Shown: in pieces, positions 51,301 through 63,154 of the stretch
Position numbering within the stretch: the first letter of the stretch is position 1
Layout of the letters: each line of letters opens with the position of its first letter
From: Ischnura elegans
Taxonomy: Eukaryota; Arthropoda; Insecta; Odonata; Coenagrionidae
Direction of reading: 5' to 3'
Assembly: GCF_921293095.1 (NCBI RefSeq)
Contig: NC_060248.1
Coordinates: forward strand, 78,065,243 to 78,129,242
Length of the DNA stretch: 64,000 nucleotides
Notes under the pieces: model-generated
The model's database searches: none
The model's input: the letters and a program-made list of their open reading frames with translations, nothing else
What the model was told of the DNA's origin: nothing
Translations under genes and position numbers: made by a program

Positions 51301-54300
51301 GTGCTTGTGAGCTACTTTCAAAGTAATATCGCATCTTAGTGAAAATCATGTATTACCGCTTTCACACCCGATCCCTCAGCTAATTGTTCGGGGGATTAAA
51401 ATATCTAAAAACTCACCAACCTTCTCCGTGTGCTGCCCTCTTCAGCCCATACTTAGAGATCCTCCCTCGCTCATTCAAGTTTCCCACGCCCCGATCCATC
51501 TTGCTAGTTTGCACCGCAGTAAGAGAGGGCTCATCACGAGAGCTTTCATTGTTCCTCCGCTGTCCTGAGGCATGCTTAATGAAATCATGCGCAGCCCATT
51601 GTCTTAAACGGTGAGGAGGCACGGTAGTTCCAGAATGGGGATAAGTAGGCGCTAGACTATTTCGGCGACTGGCTTCCGCTATTTTCCCACCATTTTGCAT
51701 TCCTTCTCCCCTGCGGATGATGCGCGGTCTAGCGTCCTGACCTCCATCGCGGGTCAGCTCGTGACGGGCCTTTTGAGCGGGCGACGCGTCGTGGCCTGGA
51801 GAGGTCGTGCTAAATGCGCACTTGAGGGGTTCAACTTATTCCTCCCGCCATATTTCGGAAGGGGTGTAGGAAATTTTGACCTCCCTACCATCGCCTGCTA
51901 AAGGAGCTCCAAAAAAAATGGATTCACGGTAGTTTTTGCCATGGTTGCGGTAGTCGTGGGAAAAGGTGGTCAACGACAAACTATTTCGTAAAATTCTTAA
52001 CTTTTCTATCCTTCTTTTAAAATTAAGTAAATTCGAAGGGGTGGGGTGTTAATTTGATCGTTTGAAATTAAGATAAAGAGAGTAGAATTATTCTCCGACG
52101 GGAAGTATGGAAAGCTTCGAGTTACGGGAATTTTGAGTGAGAAAAAAAATTAATCCGGCTTTTCCTATGTTTCGGTTTAATATTTTGCTCCTATTTATCT
52201 GTTTCGTAAACTAAATTTATGTAAATGCTCTATGGAATTTCTGCACCGTATGTAACAAACAACATTTTCACGAAAAATTTCCTTTGAAATGGAAATGTTT
52301 TTAAAAAATTGATGGAAAAATTCTTTGGATAAATGGAACTGTATTAAGCTGACTGTTTTGTTTCTTAAATTGTTGTTCCAATAACTATTCGTCGTTCCTG
52401 AATGTGGCAATTTTTAAGTTATACGAACCAAATAGACGAGCTCTGTGAGGTTACGCATTTTTGGGACGTTGGGAAATGGTTACCGTCTTTTCTAATCTTA
52501 ATTTGAGAACAGAGTGTCAAAATATCGACCACCATGAGTTACAGTATCCGATGTTCTTTCGAAAAGGAACAAACTCGCCAAATCACGAGGAAATCTCTCA
52601 AGTTTACATCAATAGAGCTCAGTATTTGTATCGAAACCAGTGATCTGAGCAGAATCGCCTTAATGAGTTTGCAAAGAAAGAAGCTCCTGGGATAGTTTTC
52701 CGCAAGCAATGACTCCCCCAGGAGGTGTTGCGTAATTGGCCGCGGAGTCTTGAGTTAAAAAATAATAATTACACCCGCACCCATTCCGCTCTCGCTTGCT
52801 CGTGTGGGAAAAAACGGCCGTTCGAAGAGGTTGAGGGGAGAATTAAATCGGATCCTGCTCAAGGATGCGTATCTTCTCCCTCAATGTCACGAGCAGTGAT
52901 GCAAGAACCGACGGACGAGTTATATAGCGGTCATGCGAAGAAGACGTGTGCCGAATTTTGTCGCGTATGCAATCAGTGCGAAGGAAGCAATGGAGGATAT
53001 ATCTTTGAGAGTCCTCAACGCTGTGTAGCGTGTTCATTATTATAATTGAGAACAATAGCCTCCCAACGGCCAGTTTTTTTATGCATTAACCGGAACGCGA
53101 CACAGCTGTAACCTTGAATGTGGAATATTTGACAGTCAGCCGAGCAAAGTAGTTCATTATAAGGTTTTATTTAACACATGACAGTAAATGGAATCATCCG
53201 TTAACTCTGCTTTTTCCTACCCCGCCAAACTCAAACCAGATACTATGAAACCGGCCATAACAATAATTTGATCTATTTTATTAACATGCGCATACTCGCG
53301 TGAACCATAAATTGTTGGCTAAGGTTCCAAGGTGCTGTAGATTAGTGTCTTTCTTAATTCCAGGATTCGTGGTTCCAGTTGAGTTGTTGGTACTGATGCG
53401 ATAATAATAAACTTTTTCTCACCTTTTTTTACTGAAACTTGCGGGTAAATCGTCTTGCTAGTAATATTGTAACGGTATCTGGGGTAATGCTTTGTGATAA
53501 TTCATCTATTATTTGTGGGGGTCCGCCGACACTCCGCATCCGAGGTGATTGTTGCGTTTCTCTAAGTCGCCAGCCTCGATCAAAGTGTGGGCTATTATAT
53601 GTCTTTGATAATTAATTACTCCGCATATTTCCAAGTCAAAGTTTGCCCCCTTCCACATTTGATGACCACATCACGGCCCTAAGAAATTATTTCTCATTAA
53701 ACGTGTTAGCAAATAGACATTAATTTACGTAATCTGAATTTATTTGCATGAAAATTTGCTTTGTATTCTGGATGGCCTCTCTACGACCTAATGACCTCGC
53801 GAATTCAAAGGGTGTTCGCCCACGCCTTCGTGGTGGAGCTGTAAATTGTTTCACGCGCTGTGCGTCCTGTCAGCACGCGTAGTGATAGCTGCAGTAATTT
53901 ATGCTTCGCATGTTGCAGGAACAGTGACCCGTTGATTTTTTTCTTGCGTTCCGTTCCCTTGCACTCGTCCTAACGCATCACCTTGCTCCGATTCCCCACC
54001 CGTGACCAAGTCCCCGAACGAAGAGTTCTGTCTGTCCGGAATTTAGGTCTTTTAAATTCGGTAAGTTGCATCACAGTTTCATTTGCTTTTTCTAAAAGAA
54101 TTAGCTTTCTTCCATTTTTGAGGATATGATTTTCAAAATTAATTTAACAAGATTTCCATCCTCCGTACAGCATCCTGATTTTATTCAAGTTTCGTTTATC
54201 TTCGTTTTGGCTCAAGGATAATTATGGTAGCTCTTTTCTCATGCTAAATTAATGTGTTATAAATAAATTTTCCTTGCTTTAGGGAAGCTAAGTAGGAAGT

Positions 54301-57300
54301 TATTTTTATGTTCCAGCTTATTCCGCCGAATTTTCCCTGCAAATGGGCTATCGCATTCATAATATCATCCACTTAGGAATTCTTGATATTTATTATAAAA
54401 TCCATCAAGTGCCTTCAAGTTCTGTTTTTTTTTTTAAACGACCAAGCTCAATTATACGAGCGAAGACGTTTCTTTATGACGGAGCATTAAAAAATGGAGA
54501 GATGGTTTAGCAACTTAATTACTCAGTTGCAGCCTTTTAGAACTTGTTCCCCGTGGGACTCAAACGCGAGGGGGATGATGAAAAGCATTGTGACATAACC
54601 TGATTGTAAACAACCTCGCGAAAAGGATTGTTTCCAAACTTACACAGTCTCAGGGAATAATTCGGCGCAGAAATCTTGTTGTTTAGCAACCGGGTCGCCT
54701 ACCTCCACCCTCTCATGTAGTCGTGCGCGCCTCTCTGAAAAGTTCCTGGAGTTTCATCTTTCGACGCGACGGACGGTGCAGCGAGGGGAGTAGGGACGAA
54801 GAATGCCGTCGGTCGGATGAGAACCTTGGTTCTTCCCGCGAAAGTGCCGCGGAAACTTTTTCCCACACTCTCTACGCGTCAGGGAAACGTGTGAGAGGAC
54901 GAGGTGACTGAGGAAGCCTAGGATCGTCAGGATCTCCTTTTTGACGGGCAAGCCGCCGTGAGGCAATGACGATGATCAATTAGCAACTCGTGCAACGTTC
55001 ACTATTAGTCCACTCGCGTGAGCGAAGCTGAAAAAAATTACCGAGCCCCTTTTTTTCTTGAGAACAACGTCTCCAATTACGGTTGTGCCTCAAATCATGA
55101 CCACGAGACAAAAGGGTAAGGAGTGAAAAATGTTTCCCAGCATAAAAAGATCTTATTTTTTATGCAACACGCATTTATTATATATTTTGAAAGTGTCTTG
55201 AATGACGTAACGGTTCACCCAAGCGGTGCCTCGTGTAAATGCTCGTGTCGACATTGAGCCGACTTCTTCAAGGACATATTTAAATTGTAATTTCTATTTC
55301 ATCCATAAAATGGTGATGCTTTTTCCCGACTGGTTTTCGTCTTTCCGAGCACAAATCTTTATGGGAGAAAAAGAATAAATTTCTTTACAGGGATTTTCTC
55401 ATGCCAGGTTTTACTTGATCTTTTGATCTTTTTTCACGTAAAATACTATCGTTAAATTGGTTTGAATATTAAAGGATTCCATTATAGGTCATGAGGCTAA
55501 ATGGGTGAATCGTTCACGTTGCCGTATTTCTATGATTTATAAGTTAAATTCAACTCGAATGTATTCGAAAAATATCTTTCCATATCATGAGGCATTAGGA
55601 ATTAGTGAAAATATACTGAACCCGCTAGAATTTAAAGCTATGAAGAATTTCGGTTTATGTACTTTACGAAATAAGCATACAGTTTTCCAACTATGCCAAC
55701 ATATTGATCTCTCTCTCTCTGGCGTCTCATGGAGAACCAGATAGCTAATCAAAATGAAAACAGATTCATTTTATCTTAAGAAAAATTTTTTATGCTGCAT
55801 AAATAGAGCTCAATGTATAATTACTCCAGGGCATCTCCAATTTTTAAAATTTGTCATAAAAATAGCTGTGATTACGAATTTTGAAATGTTCCACTCACCT
55901 CAGGTCGGAATCCGTTTTCATCAGCAGTATAGGTGATGGAGATTGGTTGTCCTTCAGGAGATGTGTAGGAGAATGAACCTTCAGCGACCTGAGCCTCCTG
56001 CTGTGAGCCAGGGTTCTTCAGATAACCAGCCTCTTGAGCAGCAATACCATTTCCGGTCTCGTAACTATTGTGGAAAATAATCGTAGAACCGTATTAAGGA
56101 CTAGCGGTTCAGGGGAAGAGGTTTTGCCGCTATTTTTCTCCAACAGTGAAAATGTGTGTTGCGATGGCGAAATGGTTCGCTACAAATATTAATTTCAATC
56201 TGACCGGGAGATCTAGTCTCGCTCTGCTATTCACGTGGTGTTTAAGGGAAGTGATCAGTTTACTTGTGAGTAATATTTACTTTTTAAAACATATAAATAA
56301 GGAAATCGTCGTAGTACCGACAAAGTATCGGTTTCGTCACTGGGAGGTAAAAAAGTTTGAGTTACGAACGAGGATAGGAGCCATTGTACTGTTCTGGAAG
56401 TGATCAAAATATTTTCTTTTTGTTGAAAAGGAAAACTTACCTCAGTCATTTTCAGCATTTTTATTGATATAATGGGTAACTTTGAAGGGTATATGTTGTT
56501 TCTCATTGAGAAAACATCGAAGCTGACGCATGCATATTACTTTTAGTGCCACCTTTTCTGGTGCAGGCATAGGCATGTGAATCTCTGCATTTGATTTTTC
56601 TAGTTGAAAGTACTGCAGATGGTTATCGACATAAAATTTACATCTTCTTCTTATGAAGTGCACTTTCGACTAATGGTGCTATATCTGAATGAGGAAGTAA
56701 TGCAATCGGCAGATGCCATTGTATCATGAAGCGAGTGATTGATGAATAGAAAGGCAATGGCTTGGAGTTTTTTCAATACGCAAATTTTACATTTGTCATG
56801 CATTGTTATGACGTTTGGAAGACTCTTATCACTTCTGGATTCCAATTGTCATTCCACTGTGGCCGTAAGTGTTTTATGTTCTTAAGAGGCTGACGTTCTT
56901 ATAACTTTGCTCGTTTAGCTATTACGTCATGGGAACAGAATTCGCGAATCCTATATTTCAGAATTTCTTATTGTTCAAGTATCGTATATGGGAATAGTTT
57001 TCTTTTATGTATGGTTATACGTTGCATTTAAAAATGAAAAATCTGCTAATTTTACGAAAAAATTAAAATGTAGCAATGGGCGTTTATTTCTTATGTGTGT
57101 CATCATAAAATGTTAAGTTCTCTTAGGTGTGGACGCTTTTTTGTGGCATTTCCATGATTCAAGGGCTCAGGTGTCTCTTAATGCAATTCTGACGCCGTGG
57201 GGTTTCTATCCACCCTTGCCGTCTATTCCATTTGTTTTTATAAGTCCTTTCCATGGAGATTTTCAATAGTATATATTTATAAAAACTAAACCCTGAATTT

Positions 57301-60300
57301 TGGAAAACTAAGATACTTCCGCTGTATACTATCAATTTTAAAATATTTTTCAGAATAAATGACTGCAAAATGTACTCGGGTATCAGCATAACCACGATGT
57401 TCCTCACCTGTATCGGTAAGATCCATCTCCATAGTGCGGCTCGTTGACGTAAGAAAGGATTGGAATGACTGGTCCTGATTGGTATCCACCTCCTCCAACG
57501 GCTCCACCGGCTCCAGGCCTGCCTCCAAATCCTCCAGCACCTCCGGCTCCAGCACCGCCAAATCCTCCTGCACCACCGGCTCCAGCACCGCCAAATCCTC
57601 CAGAACCACCGGCTCCAGCACCGCCAAATCCTCCTGCGCCTCCAGCCCCGGGTCTACCACCAAATCCTCCAGCACCACCGGCTCCAGCACCGCCAAATCC
57701 TCCTGCGCCTCCAGCCCCGGGTCTACCACCAAATCCTCCAGCACCACCGGCCCCAGATCCTCCAAAACCTCCTGCGCCGCCGGCTCCAGAACCTCCGTAG
57801 CCTCCAGCTCCACCGGCTCCAGATCCTCCGAATCCTCCAGCGCCTCCAGATCCTCCGAATCCTCCAGCGCCTCCAGCTCCGGGTCTACCACCGAAACCTC
57901 CAGCACCACCAGCACCGGGGCGACCAAAACCGCCTGCACCACCTGCACCACCAGATCCACCATAACCTCCAGCACCACCTGCACCAGTGGTGCCAAAGCC
58001 ACCAGCGCCTCCTGCACCGGGCCTTCCTCCGAAACCTCCAGCACCACCGGCACCGGATCCACCAAAACCTCCAGAACCACCGGCACCAGTGCCTCCGAAC
58101 CCTCCGGCACCACCGGCGCTACCGCCATATCCTCCGGTGCCAGCACCACCAGTGGTGCCGAAGCCACCAACGCCGCCGGCGCCGGGTCGCCCGAAAGTGC
58201 CTCCTGCGGGTCTACCGCCGGACGGCAGTTTGGAGCCGAAGCTGCCGCCGCCAGTGGGGCCGTCGAAGGGTGCGGCCAGACCAGCCTGAGCGCCGCCGGC
58301 ACCCGCTGCGCTCGCGGGAGGGAGGTAAGTGTTGTCAAGTCTCTCAGCTGTCGCCGAGGCACAGAGAAGTGCCAGGGCCATAGCCGCTATTGTCACCTGT
58401 GGAAGAAAAATTAGGGGTGATTTATGTTTTCTTCATCCATTTTTTCACGGAGAGGATAAAAATAAGCCATATAGGAAGAACGGGACGAGTTCAATGTGGG
58501 GTGGGGAACTGACCGGACTGATGGGTAAAATGTACCATGTGAGTCTATTTAAATTGATCATACCTTCAGCAACTATTATCCCACATATGTTACAGAGAAC
58601 TGTAGTGGAGAATGTGTTGTAGTTCTAGCACTGAGCGATCGACGTATCAGTGAGAATGATTCAGCCCGAAACTATGACACTCACCAGGCCCCCACTGATT
58701 CATAAGTTGAAAAATGAAATCTTTCTGTGTTTGATCATGCGGATACTGCCATAGCTTAGCCCCTAACTAAAATAATAAAAAAGGATGAAGGGATGCGGAA
58801 AAATATTTTCGTGATGTTGACAAATTGTGGTTATACTAGTCGGCAGGACTTGAAATCTAGTTTTTAAGTAGTAACTAAAAAGTTTTAAAATTTATTAGGA
58901 GTGTGATTTCAGGCTCTACATTGATATTCTGTCCACCATGGTATTACGTCATGTAAGGGATTTCAAAAGGTCTTACATCCCATCAGTTGGATGTGATTCT
59001 GTACGCGAAGGTCTTTCTATAGGATACATATTGATCGTAATTCCTCTGTATAAACTGCGACACTACTAGGGTATAACACTGGGTTCTGGAGGTATAGAAT
59101 AGCAGCCGGCTCTTCACTACAAACACCTTATTCCCACGAGTAAGAAAGTCACGAGATAAAGTGGACTTAGTCAATAATCTCTAAAGCTAACTTTTCTGTG
59201 TCGCACAAAACTATGGATGAAGCATGATATTGATAATGAAGCATTCGATATACGCCTCCCGGTATAATTCTTAAAAGCTGAAGACTACATTCCCTAGATC
59301 TTAGGTTAGAAGTTTTCCATGTTCCATTATGATTGAAAAAATCAATAAATCAATTAATCCACTCCATTATTCGGAGTCCAAATAGAATGCCGAAGAAAAC
59401 ATTGAAAAGGGCAAATAATTATAGAATAAGTCCATCCCTTGTATTTGAAAAATTTAGAAGGTTTTACCTACTTCCCATTTTGACTTAAGCTGTACCTGTG
59501 CGCTTCAGCTTCGAAAAAGTGAGAACGATTCGCAAATACGATTTCAACCTCCATTCTCTGGATGATGTGTTACGTTATCTTTTATCCCAATGAAGGAAGT
59601 CCAAATGATCCCGATATATTTTTAACCTTGCCTACGGCCAATTAATGTGAATACTCTCCTAAATGAGGTAAATGGTTTCATCCTTATCGAGTGAGACGAA
59701 TGATCTAGGTATTCCAGTCCTTTAAGGACTGCACCACACACGTTGAACATGTCTAACCTTTACGGGAATCATTAGGGTCTAATCTCTCTAGACTCGGTGT
59801 GAAAGGTAATATAATTCACCGTGAGTGCTCCAGCCCTGGAGAGGAGTAGTGCCAATTGGTTGGCCGAAGGTCGCCCCAGTAATAAGGCGAGGGATCGCTC
59901 GCTGCTTGTGAGGTCAGAGCGCGGCGGATGTGGGCATCTCCTCCTTTCGGTGATCCCCTCGTTCATTCTCACTTATTTGCCCCAAGGGGGTCGCGAAAGT
60001 GAAAGGCTGCGGCCCGAGAGATGAAATGGCCGAGGGAGGGGCGGGGAAAGTAAGAGTGAAGCCGCGGACGTGATGAGCAAAGAACATTACCCGTCTGACA
60101 TAATTCCTTTTATCGTCATGAGGTCGACCCGGATGGGTCTCGAGGGTACCGATTCCCATAGCGCTCGCGACTCATGGAAAATTGAAGGGATTTTTTTCCC
60201 GCATCGCTCATCTTCTGCGTCATAGAGCACATCTTATTTAATGAAAATGAAAAAGCAGCATCAATTTCCACAATTTTACATTTATTAATACTACCGGTTT

Positions 60301-62921
60301 CGCTTTTCAGCATCATCAGGTCTACCACATCCATCAGGTCTACCATCAGGCCACCTGATGATGCTGAAAAGCGAAACCGGTAGTATTAATAAATGTAAAA
60401 TTGTGGAAATAGCTCCTGCTTTTTCATTTTCATTATGTCACGTTTCCACTCCATCTCGCCTGAAACCTCAGACTACATCTTATTTAATTCATGCATTATT
60501 ATTCAATGAAATTATATATAATAAAATTCGTACGTTAATGAAATAATATACTGCCATTTTTACTTTGTGAGTCGTTCAACTAGCCAGGTTTAATACCTTC
60601 AGGGTTTGGCCTAATTAATGCCTTCCACTGCACTTCCACTTTGCGTTTTTAGTTTCCCCCATCTTCCATGAAAAGCACGATTAGCACGCTTAATAATACA
60701 TAATTTTATTGTGTTTGCGCCCGTTAAGATTCCGTCTGGTATTAAATTAACTAAGGTGGGAAATATATATTGAATTGCAAACAGTATTCGGTGCTAATAT
60801 TAAAATATTTATTTGCTGGAAAAGTGAAATTTGGCTTATCTACGGCGACTTATGCTGATATAACTAATGGAATAAAGCTTATTACTTCATTTTTACGAAT
60901 AGAAAAATACCGATTCAAGAGATCTCTGCTTCACGTTGTTCCGATTTTTTTGTAATGTAATACCTTTTGTCTTAGCCAAAATACATTTGTGAAAATGAGA
61001 TAAATTTTTCATACGGATTCAAATTCAATGTTATTGAAAATCTGAGAACTTGATTACTCTTTTTTTAATTTTAAATTTCCTCAAAACTTAATTCGGTGTA
61101 AAATGCGGGTACTTTTGAAAAAATAGGAACTACTATGCTTCGAAAATGAGGTAAAATATTAATGCTCATTCCCTTTTATTTTTTGTTAGTACTCTGCCCA
61201 ACAGGTATAGTAAAATGTTTGGATATCCTTATAATGTAAAAAATCTAGCTAATTGCTCCCTTGGGACACATTTGCTGCTAACATAAATTAAAAAATCTAT
61301 GTTCCTTGGTAAGCATTTTAACGTTATTTTAATTTAATCTGTTTGCATTGAAATTTTTACGTTCCAAACTCACGAAAGAAGTCATTGACTCCAATTTTGA
61401 TTTTGTAGATATAGTATTACCCCAAAATTGTATTATATTAAGATTCGTTACTTTTCAATCGAAATTTTATAGAATTTTCTTATTTCATGGCAGGAAAAGT
61501 TAATGAAAAAATTTTAAAATCAGTATTTTTCACCTTTAATGTGGGATGATTGCTGCTGATAGTAACATTAAACTGATTGAATACATTTTAATTGGAATTG
61601 CGAAGAAACTAGTCTGAGCAGCATGGAAACGTATCCCTTGCTGATAAAATGCAACAAGGAGCAAAATCTACTGAGTACGAAATAACCATAGTGCCTGACG
61701 AGATCTCGAGATGGTACCCTTACAATCGATATAAATAGAGTAGGGCTTATTTTTTCTGCATAAAGTTGTCTGTCTAAATGAATCAAATCGAAATCTTAGC
61801 GGAAACTATACGAATATCGGTGATGTTTAGCAGTTTAGACGATATTATTGTGAAAAAATGAGCACCAAGGGTTTGACCTAGATACTCTTCGCTACTTAGG
61901 TTGTCTAGTTTCTTCCCATGGGACGTTTCCGTATTATAACCGTTCCCGAAGTAAGATCTTGTGCTTCCCCTGCCATGTGTACAAGAATCTTTTTCGAGCA
62001 TCTCACCAGGAGTAGGTTCGTCAACGTCTCTATGTGTGACGTAGAAATGATTGTTTCATGAGGGAGTATGTCTCTAAAAATCCCTTTGTCAGGTGTCTGA
62101 AGATTGGAGGAACTGAATCCTGTGTTTTCCCAAACAAAGAACGCCGAGTGAAGTCGGTACCCGACTACATATTAGAACGCCCATCCGTTGAAGTCTCTCG
62201 CTCGGTACACCGTGGTGGTACCCTTATCCGTACATTCGCTCTGTATTATAGCTCGATGGTTGGTTTGGTTGGTTAGGATAAAGCGCAGTCTTTATATTTA
62301 AATTGCAAAATAGGAGATCCGACACGATTCCCTAGGAAAACAACGCTTTACTAAAATCATAAAATGGCATTTCAAAAAAAATTAAGGAGGCATATCCAGG
62401 GGCATCATCCGGATTTGAACCTGAAAACCCTCAAGAAAGTAGTCAGAGCTCAAAGTGTCATCAGACAGGATGGTTTTGTTGTGTCTTCCGTAAATGACAT
62501 CCCGGGATTGAATCTTAGAAGTGGTGGAGAATTTTTAGAAAGAATACCGGTCCCTTTTTGAACACTTGAAATACTGCACTTTGTCCGTCAGATAGGACGT
62601 GAATCCGTGGTCCCTTGTGCTATAAAACGCCTATGCTACTAACGGATTGCTGTAAACCCTTTTCCCTTTCCCTTCCATGAAAGGCACAAACACTTTCGCT
62701 TCCGGTCGCCTGGATCAAAAATCATACCATTATCCATCCCCATAGCAACTGAGTTACTACTTACTAACCCTTGCCCTTAATGGAATATTTTTGCAAACTC
62801 AGTCACCGTCTTCAAACTTATGCTATGCCCCTGTATTTACTTTACCAACTATGATACCACATTGCACCCCTTATCCTGTACGGAGTAACTTTTTTGTTTC
62901 AATCTCACTCACCATCTTCAT
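47542..62921 (-). CDS. Glycine-rich RR-1 cuticular protein, complete four-exon gene
   Basis: The coding parts are 62913-62921, 57408-58396, 55899-56064 and 47542-48318, joined on the minus strand. They total 1941 nt, or 646 residues plus a TAA stop. All junctions are GT-AG and the phases agree (0, 2, 0). The predicted protein is an extracellular structural protein of the chitinous exoskeleton. Residues 1-20 are a signal peptide ([20 protein letters not shown]), followed by [10 protein letters not shown], an N-terminus common in insect cuticle proteins. Residues of about 31-305 are [10 protein letters not shown] and FGGRPGAGG repeats. Residues of about 320-400 form a Rebers-Riddiford RR-1 chitin-binding domain, with [31 protein letters not shown] and [14 protein letters not shown]. 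Residues of about 425-646 are FGGRPAGG repeats ending [11 protein letters not shown]. Repeat-RR-repeat order resembles pro-resilin, but the RR type is RR-1 and the repeats are poor in tyrosine. The family and gene model are clear; elastic function is inferred. Confidence 0.93.
48319..55898 (-). other. Intron 3 of the cuticular gene
   Basis: A 7580-nt phase-0 intron, donor gtgagt, acceptor tctctttccag. Blocks at about 51410-51900, 52725-53040 and 54700-54960 are less AT-rich and have short open frames on both strands. None shows a domain or splice support, so I do not call exons there. Confidence 0.85.
55899..56064 (-). CDS. Cuticular protein exon 3: core of the RR-1 chitin-binding domain
   Basis: The acceptor ttccacaatag ends at 56065. 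The first base completes a serine codon split with exon 2, and 55 codons follow to the donor gag|gtgagt at 55899/55898 (phase 0). The exon encodes [20 protein letters not shown], then [20 protein letters not shown] and DENGFRPE. This is the RR consensus with its conserved aromatic residues (Y/F in alternating positions), which in this family line a chitin-binding beta-sheet face. The start of the domain is in exon 2 and its [10 protein letters not shown] tail in exon 4. Confidence 0.96.
56065..57407 (-). other. Intron 2 of the cuticular gene
   Basis: A 1343-nt phase-2 intron, donor gtgagg, acceptor ttccacaatag, splitting the RR-1 domain. AT-rich; nothing else recognised inside. Confidence 0.9.
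57408..58396 (-). CDS. Cuticular protein exon 2: signal peptide and N-terminal Gly-rich repeats
   Basis: The acceptor ttcttccacag ends at 58397 and the donor is cag|gtgagg at 57408/57407. The exon carries 329 codons plus two bases (phase 2). It begins [11 protein letters not shown], so GTG here is an internal valine, not a start. The body repeats [18 protein letters not shown] and FGGRPGAGG units. It ends [17 protein letters not shown], the leading edge of the RR domain. At DNA level the repeats include an exact 69-bp tandem duplication. Gly codon bias leaves long open frames on the opposite strand, which are artefacts. Confidence 0.95.
60241..60433. repeat. Foldback repeat with two hammerhead-like cores, Penelope-type
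   Basis: Two nearly identical 81-nt arms (60241-60321 and 60353-60433) face each other around a 31-nt spacer. Each arm, read outward from the centre, carries CTGATGA, then GCT-GAAA-AGC (a 3-bp stem with tetraloop), then GAAA and the palindrome ACCGGT. In the right arm CTGATGA is at 60355-60361 and GAAA at 60373-60376. This order matches the conserved core of hammerhead ribozymes. Small hammerheads with palindromic stem III are known from Penelope-like retroelements. Stem I looks weak here. The repeat structure is certain; ribozyme identity is inferred. Confidence 0.7.
62395..62450 (-). repeat. tRNA-like SINE head fragment in intron 1
   Basis: The minus strand reads GGTTCAAATCCGGATG, a good B-box match. 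No body recognised. Confidence 0.4.
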
Positions 62922-63120
62922 GCTTGTCTCTCTCTTCTCCTCCTGGCGAAGGGTTTTCGATGTTCACAGTATCCCCTTCGGCGGAGACGGCCCGACGAGA
63001 CGAGGTCCCTTGCGTATTTTATTCCGGGAAATAAAAACCAAGTCACGGCGGAGCTCTTCTTTGTGTTTGAGTGGTGGGTGCCGCTCCTGTTCTTGTTGTG
63101 GTTGTTGGTGGATGGCGATT
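62913..63120 (-). CDS. Cuticular protein gene exon 1: 5' UTR plus first three codons
   Basis: On the minus strand ATG AAG ATG (62921-62913) is followed directly by the donor gtgagtgag. This is phase 0, which exon 2 requires. The predicted 5' UTR (about 63120-62922, 199 nt) contains no ATG upstream of this start. A TATA box and an Inr-like site lie at the expected spacing upstream. A tiny first coding exon that interrupts the signal peptide is the usual layout of insect RR cuticular genes. Joining it to exon 2 turns a headless hydrophobic stretch into a full signal peptide. The transcription start is inferred from the motifs; the coding part covers only 62913-62921. Confidence 0.85.
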
Positions 63121-63154
63121 GATGTTCTGCGACCACCGGCGGACCCCTTATATA
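63117..63154 (-). promoter_or_regulatory. Core promoter of the cuticular gene (TATA box and Inr-like site)
   Basis: On the minus strand TATATAA lies at 63154-63148. TCAATC, close to the arthropod initiator TCA(G/T)T(T/C), lies at 63122-63117, which would put the +1 A at 63120. The TATA box then starts at about -34. A TATA promoter with a short intron-split first exon is usual for cuticular genes. The start site is inferred. Confidence 0.65.

Larger units (their letters stand above)
58397..62912 (-). other. Intron 1 of the cuticular gene
   Basis: A 4516-nt phase-0 intron with donor gtgagtgag and acceptor ttcttccacag. It contains the foldback repeat with hammerhead-like cores (60241-60433), a tRNA-like SINE fragment near 62395-62450, and a GC-richer block at about 59820-60170. 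I see no further coding exon in it. Confidence 0.85.

Noticed and set aside
57286..58362. 358-codon minus-strand frame rich in Val, Leu, Glu and Ala
   Set aside because: A shifted frame of exon 2 running through the donor site into intron 2; no domain, no signal peptide.
57479..58414. 311-codon serine/threonine-rich frame on the plus strand, plus Pro-rich frames at 57465-57800 and 57987-58289
   Set aside because: Antisense of the Gly-rich exon 2; low-complexity codons leave all frames open. The minus-strand exon has splice sites and a domain.
58679..58706. Candidate exon 1 reading ATG AAT CAG TGG GGG CCT G before gtgagtgtc on the minus strand
   Set aside because: It ends in phase 1, whereas exon 2 needs phase 0. 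The exon at 62913-62921 fits in phase, donor and promoter context.
60116..60546. Two frames sharing [18 protein letters not shown]
   Set aside because: They read through the two arms of the foldback repeat, not paralogous genes.
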